From NCBI GenBank assembly GCA_964016985.1, contig OZ024828.1:10940610-11004609 (forward strand): a DNA stretch of 64,000 bases, in the 5' to 3' direction. Source of the stretch: Anodontia alba (Eukaryota > Mollusca > Bivalvia > Lucinida > Lucinidae). How positions within the stretch are numbered: position 1 is the stretch's first letter; each line of letters opens with the position of its first letter. A model generated the notes under the pieces. That model ran no database searches. It saw only the letters and a list, made by a program, of their open reading frames with translations, and was not told where the DNA came from. Both the position numbers and the translations under genes were made by a program. Below are positions 1 through 10,095 of this stretch, in pieces.

Positions 1-805
1 TGTAAACGTCAGTCAAGGCTGAATTGACAATCTGTAGGTTAACATCATTCAAGTTTAAAGTTTGTAATCTGGGCCCATTTGTTCAAAGCGTCGTTAGCTT
101 AACGAGCTCGTTATGGGTCATTCCGTTAACTGTTTTAGCAGATTCAATACACAATATTCTGATATTTTTTGCTGAAAAAATGTGAGTAGCTTTTGCACTG
201 CAAAAGCTACTCACATTTTTTCAGCAAAAAAATTCAGCATATTTGCGTATCACTCGATGTAAATTTTAACGAATCGTTAACTAACGACGTCGTTAGCTTT
301 GAACAACTGGGCTCAGTATGTTAGCGTCATTCAAGTTTTAAGTTGGTAAACTGTATGTAAACCAATGTTGAAGTTTGCACTCAGTATGTAAAGGTCATTC
401 AAGACTGAGGTTGGTAATATATATGTTACCATCATTCAAGGTTAAAGTTGGCAATCCGTATGTAAATGTCATTTAAAGCGGAAGTTGGTAATCTGTATGT
501 AAACATCATTCAAGGTGTAAAGTTGACAGTCTGTACGTAAACGTCATTCAAAGCTGAAGTCGGTTATTTGTAAATAAACATCATTCAATGCTGAAGTTGG
601 GGATCCGTATGTAAACGTTATTTAAGTTTGAAGTTGCAAATCTGTAAGTTAAGTTCACTTAAGGTTGAAGTTGACAAGGTGAATGTAAACGTTATTTAAG
701 TTTTAAATTGGCAATCTATATGTAAACGTTATTCAAGTTTGAAGTTGACAATCTGTAAATTATCTTTATTCGAGGTTGAAGTTGACAGAGAGTATGTAAA
801 AGTTT
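1..805. repeat. About 38-bp minisatellite, degenerate, interrupted by an F2 element
   Basis: Diverged units of roughly 37-40 bp built around ATGTAAACGTCATTCAAG, then GAAGTTGACAATCTGT, run from the window edge to about 805. The array begins before the window. An F2 palindromic element at 71-315 splits one unit. No coding potential. Unit boundaries are approximate because units differ by small indels. Confidence 0.85.
71..315. mobile_element. F2 palindromic MITE copy 1 (GGGCCC ends)
   Basis: Ends GGGCCCATTTGTTCAAAGC and, inverted, GCTTTGAACAACTGGGCTC. Subterminal GTTAGCTTAACGAGCTCGTT is mirrored near the right end. A central hairpin at about 169-231 has arms of about 29 bp (GAAAAAATGTGAGTAGC inside). 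No ORF, so non-autonomous. It lies inside the 38-bp array, so the empty site can be rebuilt from neighbouring units. Superfamily unknown. Confidence 0.85.
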
Positions 806-950
806 TAGCTTTCAAATGTTTACTCTGATTTGGTTCCTTTCTTGGATGCCAAATGTTTTATTCGCCGTTTTTGTGGACATGCATTTCACCTTCTTAAGCA
901 AAAAGTAAGCGGTATTCCAAAACAAATTTACCACTTAAACATAGCAGAAA

Positions 951-978
951 AAAAAAAAAAAAAAAAAAAAAAAGAAAA
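951..978. repeat. Poly(A) run
   Basis: About 23 uninterrupted A followed by G and A. No retroposed gene or target duplication was recognised beside it. Confidence 0.8.
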
Positions 979-1101
979 AAATACTATGATGAATTTGCCT
1001 CAGACTATTTCTTCAAACTTTCCTGGTGATTGTCAAAAACTCGCCAAATTATTTTTGAATGGAATTTTCAACGTTGTAGTATTATCGGACGATATTTCGA
1101 A

Positions 1102-1133
1102 TGACGTCACAAAGATTAAAGCTGATGACGTCA
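1102..1133. promoter_or_regulatory. Two CRE-like palindromes TGACGTCA
   Basis: Perfect 8-bp TGACGTCA at 1102-1109 and 1126-1133, centres 24 bp apart. TGACGTCA is the consensus site of CREB/ATF bZIP factors. No gene is recognisable nearby, so a regulatory role is speculation. Confidence 0.25.
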
Positions 1134-1140
1134 TATGTGA

Positions 1141-1499
1141 ACACTAACGTCATCCAATTATTTGGGAATAATTGATCGTTAAATAATACAGAAACAAATA
1201 AAGATATAATAATACAGAAACAAAAAAGAAAACAATTGTTTTTTAAATGTAGACACAACACCTATAGTTTCTATAAACAATGCTTCTGAACCAGACTACA
1301 GACATAGTCAGAATCCCCTATAAACAAGTCACTTCTGTTTACATTCATGCCATCTTTTCTTTTGATCAGCAATTGCAATTATGTCTTCTAGGGAAATAGT
1401 TCCTGAAATGTAGAAAAATAACATGTTCTATCCTCAAATCTGCGAATAGAGAAAAAAAACTCAACATTTCTTGCATTGCATCGAAAGAAATCTACTTTA
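1141..1499. other. No feature recognised
   Basis: AT-rich unique-looking sequence. I see no repeat partner within the window and no supported reading frame. Confidence 0.5.
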
Positions 1500-1690
1500 A
1501 GTAATGTGCACCCAGCGAAGACTCAGATCAGACTGCGCAATCGCGCAGTCTGATCTGAGTCTTTGCTAGGCGCCCTGTGGATTTCCGAGGAACCAAGGTT
1601 TCCACAGACTGAGATTCTGATCGGAATGCCCGGATGCGAATGTTGATGTGAGTCTTGACTGGATAGACATGTCAAAAGGTACAGTATTGT
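1500..1690. mobile_element. F15 palindromic element (AGCGAAGACTCAGATCAG family)
   Basis: A near-perfect palindrome at 1507-1575 has arms CAGCGAAGACTCAGATCAG and the inverse around a GCGCAATCGCGC centre. A more decayed second palindrome (1600-1690) carries the family ending TGTCAAAAGGTAC. The dimer structure matches copies near 18.7 and 31.2 kb. Confidence 0.75.
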
Positions 1691-1893
1691 ACGTTGCGAC
1701 TCCCTTAATTAGATCAGAGATTTATTTACTAACTGGCGCCGTACACGCAACGAACACATTCGACTTTTGTTTAATTTCGCCACTCTGAATTCTGTGTTTT
1801 AGCTAAGAAAACTGTTAATTAGAGACAACATGCACAATGGCGGATGTCTGAAGATGTTTGTTGTTCAAATCTTATTTAATACTGCAAATGAAG

Positions 1894-2024
1894 GTCATCC
1901 ACCCATCGACCCATCTATGCATCCATCCATGCATGCATGCACCAGTCTTTCCATGCATGCATGCGTGCATAAATGCATGCATCCATCCATCCCCGCATGC
2001 ATCCATCTATTCATTCATTCATTC

Positions 2025-2057
<33 letters not shown>

Positions 2058-2280
2058 CATAAATACATAGACATACGTACGAAAGTACATACATACATAC
2101 ATACATACATACATACATACATACATACATACATACATACATACGTACATAGACATACGTACGAAAGTACGTACGAACATACATACATACATACATACAT
2201 ACGTACGTACGAAAGTACGTACGAACGTCCATACATACATACATACATACATACATACATACATACATACATACATACCA
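1894..2280. repeat. Tetranucleotide array, ATCC/ATGC grading into (ACAT)n
   Basis: It starts with ATCC and GCAT repeats, passes through ATTC, and becomes almost pure ACAT with scattered ACGT/CGTACG variants. All six frames remain open over much of it, giving low-complexity His/Thr/Ile or Tyr/Val/Cys/Met peptides that are artefacts. Confidence 0.95.
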
Positions 2281-2434
2281 TGCAATCACCCTTGCAAACA
2301 TATAAAATAAGCTGTCTTAGTCTAAAGGAGGTTGATGTAGAGCGGTCAACTTTATGCCGGTAAAACTGTACTTTGTGACAACAGAGAAGTGACTCTTTTA
2401 AGGAGGTGACTGTTGTGGAGTGGTGACGTTTTGC

Positions 2435-2500
2435 ACAGGCTGATCTGAATATTTGCTAGGTGCACATGTCCGAGTGGACATTTTCTAGGCCGTTGCAGTT
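2435..2500. mobile_element. F15 half-palindrome remnant
   Basis: CAGGCTGATCTGAATATTTGC followed by GGTGCACATGTCCGA resembles the right arm and end of F15 elements. The left arm is not recognisable. Confidence 0.45.
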
Positions 2501-2704
2501 CAAATGTTGTAGCTCCTACAAAAGTAAGATTGTAGAGATCACATTTACAAACACTTTCAAATGGACCGTTAAAATCAGAAGCAACGACATACTATCTGAT
2601 TTGAACCAAGTCGCGGACATTTTTAAAGCGACGAAATACAGCTAAAAGTCTTTGCCCTATGTTCCTTCATAATATATAGTGAAAAGAGGTATTTAAGGGT
2701 CTAC

Positions 2705-2812
2705 CCCAGCGGGCACATGACGTTTATACAACGTCGTCTCAACGTCGATGCAACGTCATGACGTTGCATCGACGTTGAGGCGACGTTGTATAGACGTCAT
2801 GTGTCTGCTGGG
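2705..2812. mobile_element. F4 palindrome copy 1 (CCCAGC ends, CAACGTCG interior)
   Basis: A 108-bp near-perfect inverted repeat. Each arm of about 54 bp runs CCCAGC, GCACATGACGT, ACAACGTCG, CAACGTCGATGCAACGTC to a central CATG. No spacer and no ORF. It could form a long cruciform. Confidence 0.85.
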
Positions 2813-2933
2813 ACATTATAAGGGAGTTTTTCCCATATTTTGAAGCTCTTAAAGCAGCATTTTTAATTTGTTTATTACTTCTAGTAACCTAGTGCCTAAT
2901 AGACGCGTCACATGAAATGCCAAATCTTCTTTC

Positions 2934-2968
<35 letters not shown>

Positions 2969-3900
2969 GAAAAAATAATTTACATGAAATGCCGTCTTGT
3001 TTTCTCATATATATACAGTTTTGTGTAGCGCTTTTTAGGATTAGCCAGGAAACAGACAACACGGAAGAACCTGTTTTTAAGTTTTGTTTGAGAAAAATGT
3101 GAAAAAACTATGTTAATTTGCAGACTTGTAATTATATTTCAGTACTGGCCTTAACCCGTACAAAGGTCAAGCGCGCACTGCCAATCAAGTTCTTGCTGAC
3201 ACATCTATCATTAAAAATGCAGGCGTCAATCAATGTCGTCTATAATATATTCCATATATCATCGAAATTGCATAAATTATTTTGCAATTACAGCAACAAT
3301 TAAAATGTATTTTCGCTGGTATTTCGTACCCGAACCCTCTCAATTATTAACACCTTTCGCATGTTCGTACAATTTACTATAATTTTTAAGGTGACTGGTT
3401 TCACCGTAAAGAGAAAGGAGATTAGGCTAAAAATTTGCGTCCTTTTTCATCGACAGAAAAGAATTTGCTTCCCCAGTACACGTTACTGAACCCCTACTCA
3501 TTTAGGAAGGGAGACAAATACTGTCTGGTCGGAACAACCTCCCTTGGATGTGTATATTTCGATTTGAAAATAGACTTTTGTAGGGAATCATATTTAAATA
3601 TTCATTTTCATTTGCGGAAAGCTATATGCAAATTGAGAATTAGTGCACATAACCTCTTTAAGTGAAACTGGAAGGTATTACAAAAAAGGATCTTTGGCGA
3701 GAAAACAAAGACCTTGTAGGCTCTGTAACTATTGACAATAAGTTCCACGTTTTGACACAGTGTACTTTTATAATTCCGAAAGGACTGCATTATTTAATAA
3801 TAGTAATTTTGCATTGCTAAACACTGTTGACAAAGCTAGATGGCGTTTATTTATAGAAAACACATTCATTTTGTTGGCACTTGGGTCTTATACCCATTGT

Positions 3901-3933
<33 letters not shown>

Positions 3934-4048
3934 ATTTTATAACTTCTAAACAGATCCTGTTTCTGCCATTAAAATTTTAGCTGTCGGTATACATCATACA
4001 TATACTGCGTCCATCATCATGCTAGTAGCCATTATTTCATGTTTGTTG
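2813..4048. other. Mostly unrecognised AT-rich sequence with A runs
   Basis: Contains A runs at about 2938-2964 and 3905-3931. A degenerate F7-like stretch lies near 3460-3520 (AAAGAATTTGCTTCCCC, AAGGGAGACAAAT). No gene or further repeat was recognised. Confidence 0.5.
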
Positions 4049-4222
4049 TATATGTTCATGTTATTTTTTTCAGTCAAATTTTGTATGTATTTGTATATGC
4101 CCACAGGATCCTTGATTAGTAAATAAAAGTATTTTATTGTTTTCTTTTCTGTATTCGGTCACTTCAAGCCAAGACCTTGGTTTCAAATGCTATATTTGTT
4201 CCGAAGAGAGACCTAAATTGAC
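4049..4222. repeat. 174-bp direct repeat, left copy
   Basis: Runs from TATATGTTCATG to ACCTAAATTGAC, ending at the first base of an F1 element. The right copy starts at 4501, just after that element, and is nearly identical (GCCAAGACCTTGGTTTC inside both). Confidence 0.9.
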
Positions 4223-4500
4223 CATTACGAAAACATGCCTATTCAAATTTTCTGAAAATCTGACCACCAAAAAATGAAAATTTTCCGATCAAAAATACTG
4301 ATATTTTTTCAAATTTTTGTTCAAAACATAGATTGTGGGTACTCGTTAGAACCGCCTCGGCGGCGGTTCTAACGAGTACCCACAATCTATGTTTTTGAGC
4401 AGAAATAAGAAAACTAATGCATACCCCTGTAACCCCCAGTTTTACTACATAAAAGTGGGGTTTAAGGGGGTCAAAATTACATAGGTATGTTTTCGTGATG
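4223..4500 (+). mobile_element. F1 MITE copy 1
   Basis: A end CATTACGAAAACATGCC, B end (inverted) ending TTTTCGTGATG. The central hairpin has GATTGTGGGTACTCG arms and a shortened GCCTCGGCGGC centre. Subterminal blocks are a TGAAAATTTTC motif on the A side and CCCCAGTTTTACTA plus GGGGTTTAAGGGGGTC on the B side. No ORF. It is flanked exactly by 174-bp direct repeats, unlike any other copy here. Confidence 0.92.
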
Positions 4501-4669
4501 TATATGTTCATGTTATTTTTTTTCAGTCAAATTTTGTATGTATTTTTATATGCCCAGAAGATCCTTGATTAGTAAATAAAATTATTTTATTGTTTTCTTT
4601 TCTGTATTCGGTCACTTCAAGCCAAGACCTTGGTTTCTAATGCTATATTTGTTCCGAAGAGAGACCTAA
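4501..4669. repeat. 174-bp direct repeat, right copy (interrupted near its end)
   Basis: Matches 4049-4217. The last bases (AATTGAC) appear only after F1 copy 2, at 4951-4957, showing that copy 2 inserted into this repeat. Pairing the two repeats gives the pre-insertion sequence of copy 2. Confidence 0.88.
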
Positions 4670-4950
4670 CATCACAAGAACACGCCTATATAATTTTGAC
4701 CCCCTTAAATCCCACTTTTATATAGTAAAACTGGGGTTTACAGGGGTATACATTAATTTTCTTATTTCCGCTCAAAAACGTAGATTGTGGGTACTCGTTA
4801 GAACCGCCTCGGCGAGGCGGTTCTAACGAGTACCCACAATCTATGTTTTGAGCAGGAATACGAAAAATATCAGATTTTTTTTTATCTGAAAATTTTCATA
4901 TTTTGGAGGTGAAATTTTCTATATATTCGAATAGGCGTGTTTTCGTAATG
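4670..4950 (-). mobile_element. F1 MITE copy 2
   Basis: B end first (CATCACAAGAACACGCC), A end last (GGCGTGTTTTCGTAATG). Intact hairpin with GGTACTCGTTAGAACCGCC arms. Orientation opposite to copy 1. Against the left 174-bp repeat, the flanks join with at most one extra A, so essentially no target duplication. Confidence 0.92.
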
Positions 4951-5253
4951 AATTGACTTGGATTCTTGTCCCTCTGCCGATTGAACGAACAGCGGAGAAC
5001 CTGGCCAAGACGGTCATATGGGAAACACGTTAGAGCCGGGACACAGCATTTCCTGCTAAATTGACAATCACAGACTTTGGACATACGTATATTCTATATA
5101 GCGTGTAATGCGTTCGCCATTAATTCGTACCCGTGAGAGTTACCCGTATGTAGAGCGATGACATCACGCCATCTCAATATAAAATAACTACCCCTGGCTT
5201 GCATTTAGGATCACAGTATAAGGCTACAGACTAGCATTTTGATTTTCCATATA

Positions 5254-5350
5254 CCCAACAAACACACAACGCAGCAACAACGTCGTTACAATGTCGCTGC
5301 AACGTCGCAACGTTGCAACGACGTTGTAACGACGTTGTGTGTTTGCTGGG
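5254..5350. mobile_element. F4 palindrome copy 2
   Basis: Ends CCCAACAAACACACAACG and CGTTGTGTGTTTGCTGGG. The interior is repeated CAACGTCGTTACAA and CTGCAACGTCGCAACG blocks. Imperfect near the left arm. No ORF. Confidence 0.8.
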
Positions 5351-5607
5351 ATATAATTTATACATTTCTGCCAATGGTCTACAGCCTACTATTTTTTTTC
5401 AAATGGTCAGGTTCTTGAAACAACAACAACAATAAAACAAAAATAGTAATAATAATTCATATCTCTGCAGGAAACCGCTCGGCAATATAGTTAAGCCATC
5501 TTATATTTTAAAGTATGCAGAGATGAATATTCAGTGGCGGATTAATAAGGGGTTCAACATTTCTGAGGGGTCGATTTAATCAAACTACCATACTTACCCT
5601 GTGTTTG

Positions 5608-5685
5608 GACAGACAGGTCTGAGCGAACAGTGTAGAGCGTCTGATCAGGGTCTGCACTGTTCGCCACTCATCCAGCAATTTTAGA
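5608..5685. mobile_element. F18 palindrome (AACAGTGTAGA family)
   Basis: GGACAGACAGGTCTGAGCG, then GAACAGTGTAGAGCGTCTG and inverted TCTGCACTGTTCGCC, then ACTCATCCAGCA. The flanks recur at 54.6, 56.8 and 62.0 kb, marking a family larger than the hairpin. Confidence 0.6.
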
Positions 5686-5892
5686 CTGATTCACAGGTAG
5701 TAACATGGACTTGTGAAATTTTGTTACGAGTAGACGTCCAAGGTAAAGAGTTAGGTGTGCAAAAATTCTGGGTATATAAGGTCTATCCAAAATTTATCAT
5801 CCATAATTTCCCATTGAAATGAAAATTTAGTCAAAGAGGGGTTCGACTAAACCCCGCGAACCTCTCTGGATCCGTCCCTGTTTCTAATGTCA

Positions 5893-6179
5893 CATTACGA
5901 AAACCAGCAAATTCAAATATACTGAAAATTTTACCACAAAAAAAAAAAAAAAAAAAAATTCAGATAAAAATTCTGACATTTTTCAGATTTCTGCTCAAAA
6001 CATAGATTGTGGGCACTCTTTAGAACCGCCTCGGCGAGGCGGTTCTAACGAGCACCCACAATCTATGTTTTTTTAGCAGAAATAACAAAAATAATGTATA
6101 CCCCTATAAACCCCAGTTTTTGACTTTATAAAAGATGGGTTCAAGGGGGTCAAATTTATGTAAGTATGCTTTCGTGATG
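5893..6179 (+). mobile_element. F1 MITE copy 3
   Basis: A end CATTACGAAAACCAGC, B end ATGCTTTCGTGATG, intact hairpin. The A-rich tract after the A-side ACCACAAA block has expanded to about 20 A (5938-5958). Confidence 0.9.
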
Positions 6180-6587
6180 ATTTGCAAACTTACACATTAT
6201 ACATAAAGCTCGTCAACAAATATTTCATATCATCGATATAGCTATCTTTGGGTTATATAAATATTCTTATAGATTTACGGTTATAAACACTTTTTTTTTC
6301 TTTTTATAAGGACTCCGAGTAAATGCGAATGAACAAAATGCAAATAAACATGTATTAAGTTTTGTTATTTATAAAGCACTTTTGGAACAAAAAATACTAC
6401 TCCATTCTTACTGCTAATCACCAATTAAGATATCAATTAATACATATCTTTATCGGAATAAAAAAGAACCCTTTATCGGATGGAATACGAAAGCCTATTA
6501 TATCGACGTGTCATAAATAACGCGTACGTGGTAAAATCTTGCCATTTAGGGGGCCGGATATACCTTGTAGATTACCTGTCATTGTGT
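6180..6587. other. No feature recognised
   Basis: AT-rich sequence without identifiable repeat or reading frame. Confidence 0.5.
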
Positions 6588-6782
6588 ACAAGGGAGACAA
6601 TTTTTGTGACTTCCTGTTTGCTGCCCTGAATAACAACCCTCTTCTGAAAAATAAGGTCTACTCTGAAAGGAAAGAATTTGCTCCCAAGGGGATCAAATTC
6701 CTTCCTTTTTGAGTAGACTCCTTTTCTGAAGGGAAGCAAAAACCATTTGATAGAGTGGCCTCCCTTGAAAATGTACCCATTC
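6588..6782. mobile_element. F7 element copy (GGGAGACAA family)
   Basis: ACAAGGGAGACAATTTTTG, CTTCCTGTTTGCTG, then an inner hairpin GGTCTACTCTGAAAGGAAAG / inverted CTTCCTTTTTGAGTAGAC, then CCTCCCTTGAAAATGTACCC. Frames open across it on both strands reflect the palindrome. Confidence 0.75.
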
Positions 6783-7248
6783 TACTTAAATCAGTGGATA
6801 ATGTCGATTTCGAAAGCCATTCTGAAACAGACATTATTTGCCGTAAACTACAGTTATCAATAATAATTACATATAATTCCATTATATGTCAGAGGCCTGT
6901 TAAACATTTACTGCTTAGGATTGCCGTGCACACAATAGCGATCGCCCATTGGGGCTTGTCGTCTCTGTCTCTCATTCTACGGATGAGAAATCAAACGGAC
7001 TCGATGTTGTCGCGTACCGCGTGGAGCGAGGAACAAAACACCATTTTATGTACTTTTCACCCCGGAGGCAAAAATTCTGTTTCTAGGATGTTGATGAAAC
7101 TACCCAATTATGATTAATAAACTGTTTTACTAAATCATAGGAAAGTAATTTCATGTGGGATAGAGTCAAGAGAATTTTTACATTTGTGACTAACGACGGA
7201 TATTTGGTGTATAATAATCCATGTCATATATATCCGTGTTTATTTTTA
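6783..7248. other. No repeat recognised; one unsupported 120-codon frame
   Basis: A frame at 6755-7117 (+) begins inside F7 and runs through unique-looking sequence. Its peptide has no motif I recognise, and there is no splice or regulatory evidence, so I do not call it a gene. Confidence 0.4.
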
Positions 7249-7490
7249 AGGGGACATGATACACATGGTAAATTTTCCGCCGTTTTAACAAGGGAGACAA
7301 TTTTTGCGACTTCCTGCTTGCTCTCCTGCACACCAGTCCCCTTCCGAAAAGGGGTTTACTCGAAAAGGAAAGAATTTACTTCCAGAGGGGCAAATTATTT
7401 CCTTTTACAGTAGACCCTTTTTCAGAAGAGACAAACCAATTTTGAAAAGCTTGCCTTCCTTAAAAATGTATCATTCCCCTTGATATACAT
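7249..7490. mobile_element. F7 element copy, nearly full length
   Basis: Outer end AAGGGGACATGATACACATG, then TTTCCGCC, CAAGGGAGACAATTTTTG, CTTCCTGCTTGCT, a hairpin around AAGGAAAGAATTTACTTCC, and a decayed right half ending TCATTCCCCTTGATATACATG. Confidence 0.75.
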
Positions 7491-7779
7491 GTATATGTGA
7501 AAGTACATTTTCATTCTATGGCGTTAATTGGTGGTTTCAAAGAATAAGTATGCATTCTTGTTGCAACTGAATTTGTTAAGTCTGGAAACTGTATATTGTA
7601 TTAATGTTATGTAAAACAATTTGTAAATAATTATTTGAACTTAAAATATATTTAATCCGAGACTTGAAATAAAACGTTGAATCAAAACGAAGTTAGAGTG
7701 CTTAAAATAGTTGAACATTATTCGAAAATAAATAAAACGATTTTCTTAACCGCTAAAGCGTCATGTATCATTGTAACAG

Positions 7780-7905
7780 ATTTCTTTATTTTTCATTTTT
7801 CCGAGGAAATTAGACTTGGCTTTCACATAAATCGCCTGCTCAAATGAAATGTCAAGCCTTATTTTCTAGGAAAAAATAAAATATATTCTAATATATCGAC
7901 TACAG
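7780..7905. mobile_element. F8 element copy, decayed
   Basis: TTTTTCCGAGGAAATTAGACTTG, CACATAAATCGCCTGCTCAAATG and inverted ATGAAATGTCAAGCC with TTTTCTAGGAAAA. Matches the palindrome core of F8 at 18.9 kb. Confidence 0.5.
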
Positions 7906-8141
7906 CTGTTATGTTTGGCGCTTGAATGGTTAATCTCTTTTTTTTTTCTTTTTTTTTTTCTTGCTTATATTGTTGTTGTTATGTTTACAATAAAGTTCTA
8001 CAAATGTTGGTAAACAATTCATGTAAACACGGATGTGTAAATATGCACTTTATTTAAATAAAAATGCATTTGTACATATGAATCAAAACTAAATATCTAT
8101 ATACCATTTTACATCTTACCTGCGCGTATTTTTGTTTATAT

Positions 8142-8420
8142 CATCACGAAAACACGCCTATATAATTTTGACCCCCCTTAAACCCCACTTTTATATAGTA
8201 AAACTGGGGTTTACAGGGGTATACATTAATTTTCTTATTTCTGCTCAAAAACATAGATTGTGGTAGTTAGAACCGCCTCGCCTACTTGTACCCTAACGAG
8301 TACCCACAATCTATGTTTTGAGCAGAAATATGAAAAATATCAAAATTTTTATCTGAAAATTTTCATTTTTTTGGTGGTAAAATTTTCAATATATATTTGA
8401 ATAGGCGTGTTTTCGTAATG
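8142..8420 (-). mobile_element. F1 MITE copy 4 (hairpin damaged)
   Basis: B end CATCACGAAAACACGCC, A end GGCGTGTTTTCGTAATG. Termini and subterminal blocks are well preserved, but the left arm lost TACTCG and the loop reads GCCTACTTGTACCC, so the central hairpin is broken. This is the clearest intact-ended copy without a good hairpin. Confidence 0.9.
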
Positions 8421-8488
8421 TTTACTTCATATATACGGATTGTTAACATTTAACCCATTTATTGCTGGTGACAGGGACATAAATAAAC

Positions 8489-8553
8489 AGTGTAGATCCA
8501 GATCAGACGCCACAGTATGTGGCGTCTAATCAGGGTCTACACTGTTTGCATAA
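8489..8553. mobile_element. F18 palindrome
   Basis: AAACAGTGTAGATCCAGATC, GACGCCACA centre, inverted GGGTCTACACTGTTTGC. Near-perfect arms of about 28 bp. Confidence 0.7.
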
Positions 8554-8906
8554 CATACATGGACGTAAAGGTAACACACGGTATTAATGAACAGAACCAG
8601 ACACCACTTCTGTTGGAAATGGACCCGACCAAGGAGTTATGGTAGAAGAGTCCACTCGGTAAAATGGATTAAATTGATGCAATAAGATATTAACATACAC
8701 ATGTAAATAACTCATTTTATATAATGTCCATTTCGTAAGTTAGACTTTTAATACTGGAACTATAACAATAACACGAATGCTGTCTCATGTTTCAATAAAG
8801 ATTATTAATTTCAGTGCACAGAAATAGTGCATTTGAAAAAATAAAGAAATAGATAAATAACTTAATTAATAACTAACTAAAAGAATAAACAAATAGCTTT
8901 AATCTT

Positions 8907-8926
8907 AATAATAATAATAATCATCA

Positions 8927-8992
<66 letters not shown>

Positions 8993-8994
8993 GT
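8907..8994. repeat. (AAT)n array switching to (ATT)n
   Basis: AAT triplets to about 8973, then ATT triplets to 8993, giving a microsatellite that is itself an inverted repeat. Confidence 0.9.
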
Positions 8995-9385
8995 TTAATT
9001 TGAATTTCCAATATGTAACAATGATGACAAGTAGGAAGTGATTACGACGTACTCTGAAGCGGGCAATGTAGTAAAATGCATGAAAACAAAGTTTTGTTTA
9101 TCCTGTTATTTGTTTATGAAAGAAAACGAAAAGACAAAAATAATAAATATAAAGTAACTACATGTACGCTGTGCCTTGAAAAAAATATATACGGAAAATA
9201 TTCACAAGTAACATGAATATTTTGAAGCCAAATGAATGTATATATGTAATTGCATCAAAGTAATGTTCTTGGTAAAATTTTATTTGCGTGATTTAAAAGC
9301 AAATAATTATTGTTTGCATTTTCCACATAAATGTTATTGATGCAAGTATGTTCCTAAGAGTGTATCAGTTGTACTTACCTACTTA

Positions 9386-9579
9386 ACCTGTATCACTCCC
9401 TTGGCTAATTCAGCAGACGATAAACTGATGATTTTTTTTTTCTTATTTTTCCCAGAAAACGGGTTCATTTGAGACAATTTGCATGATATGTCGAAACCTG
9501 TTCTCTGGGTTTTCCCAGAAAATAAGAAAATATTTCAATATATCTTCTGCTGAAACTTTACCTAGAGTTCTAAGTGTTT
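9386..9579. mobile_element. F8 element copy
   Basis: Starts CCTGTATCACTCCCTTGGC, CAGCAGACGATAAACTG, then TTTTTCCCAGAAAACGGG, GAGACAATTTGCATG centre, and mirrored CCCAGAAAATAAGAAAATA, CTTCTGCTGAAACTTTACC, AGTTCTAAG. One base separates it from F1 copy 5. Confidence 0.75.
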
Positions 9580-9580
9580 A

Positions 9581-9859
9581 CATTACGAAAACACGCCTAT
9601 TGAAATATACTGAAACTTTTACTACCAAAAACTGAAAATTTTCAGATAAAAAATTCTGACATTTTTCACATTTCTGCTCGAAACATAGATTGTGGGTACT
9701 CGTTAGAACCGCCTCATCGAGGCGGTTCTAACGAGTACCCACAATCTATGTTTACGAGCACAAATAAGAAAAATATTGTATACCCCTGTAAACCCCAGTT
9801 TTACTGTATAAAACTGGGGTTTAAGGGGGTCAAATTTACATAGGCATGTTTTCGTGATG
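9581..9859 (+). mobile_element. F1 MITE copy 5
   Basis: A end CATTACGAAAACACGCC, B end GGCATGTTTTCGTGATG. Hairpin intact with a CATCGA loop variant (GCCTCATCGAGGC). Abuts an F8 element on its left. Confidence 0.92.
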
Positions 9860-9889
9860 GCTTACTAATACATGATAACATCTCCGAAC

Positions 9890-10095
9890 CTTTACCGCCC
9901 TCTTGGCTAATTCAGAAGGCAGTTTGGAAATAATATTTTTCTCTTTTCTTTTTCCAGAATATACACTTTGGCATTTCATGTTAATTCTCTCCTTTGCAAG
10001 AAATGACATAGCCTATATCCTTAAAAAAAGAAGAAATAAAAAATCAAAAAGCCGTCTGCTGAAATTATTACATAGCAGTCGAAGTGTTAAATTCT
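9890..10095. mobile_element. F8 element copy, right half diverged
   Basis: CCTTTACCGCCCTCTTGGC, TTCAGAAGGCAG, TTTTTCCAGAATATACACTTTGG, CATTTCATG. The right half is hard to align beyond TCTGCTGAAAT near 10055. Confidence 0.5.

Noticed and set aside
951..978. Poly(A) runs as tails of processed pseudogenes
   Set aside because: No upstream gene-like sequence or flanking target duplication could be found for this or the other A runs.
1830..2363. 177-codon open frame and several antisense frames
   Set aside because: They translate an ACAT/ATCC microsatellite; open in all frames because the repeat lacks stops.
4239..4511. Recurring peptide frames containing SAQKHRLWVLVRTA across many sites
   Set aside because: They are translations of the F1 hairpin and its B side; both strands give such frames, and copies differ by frameshifts.
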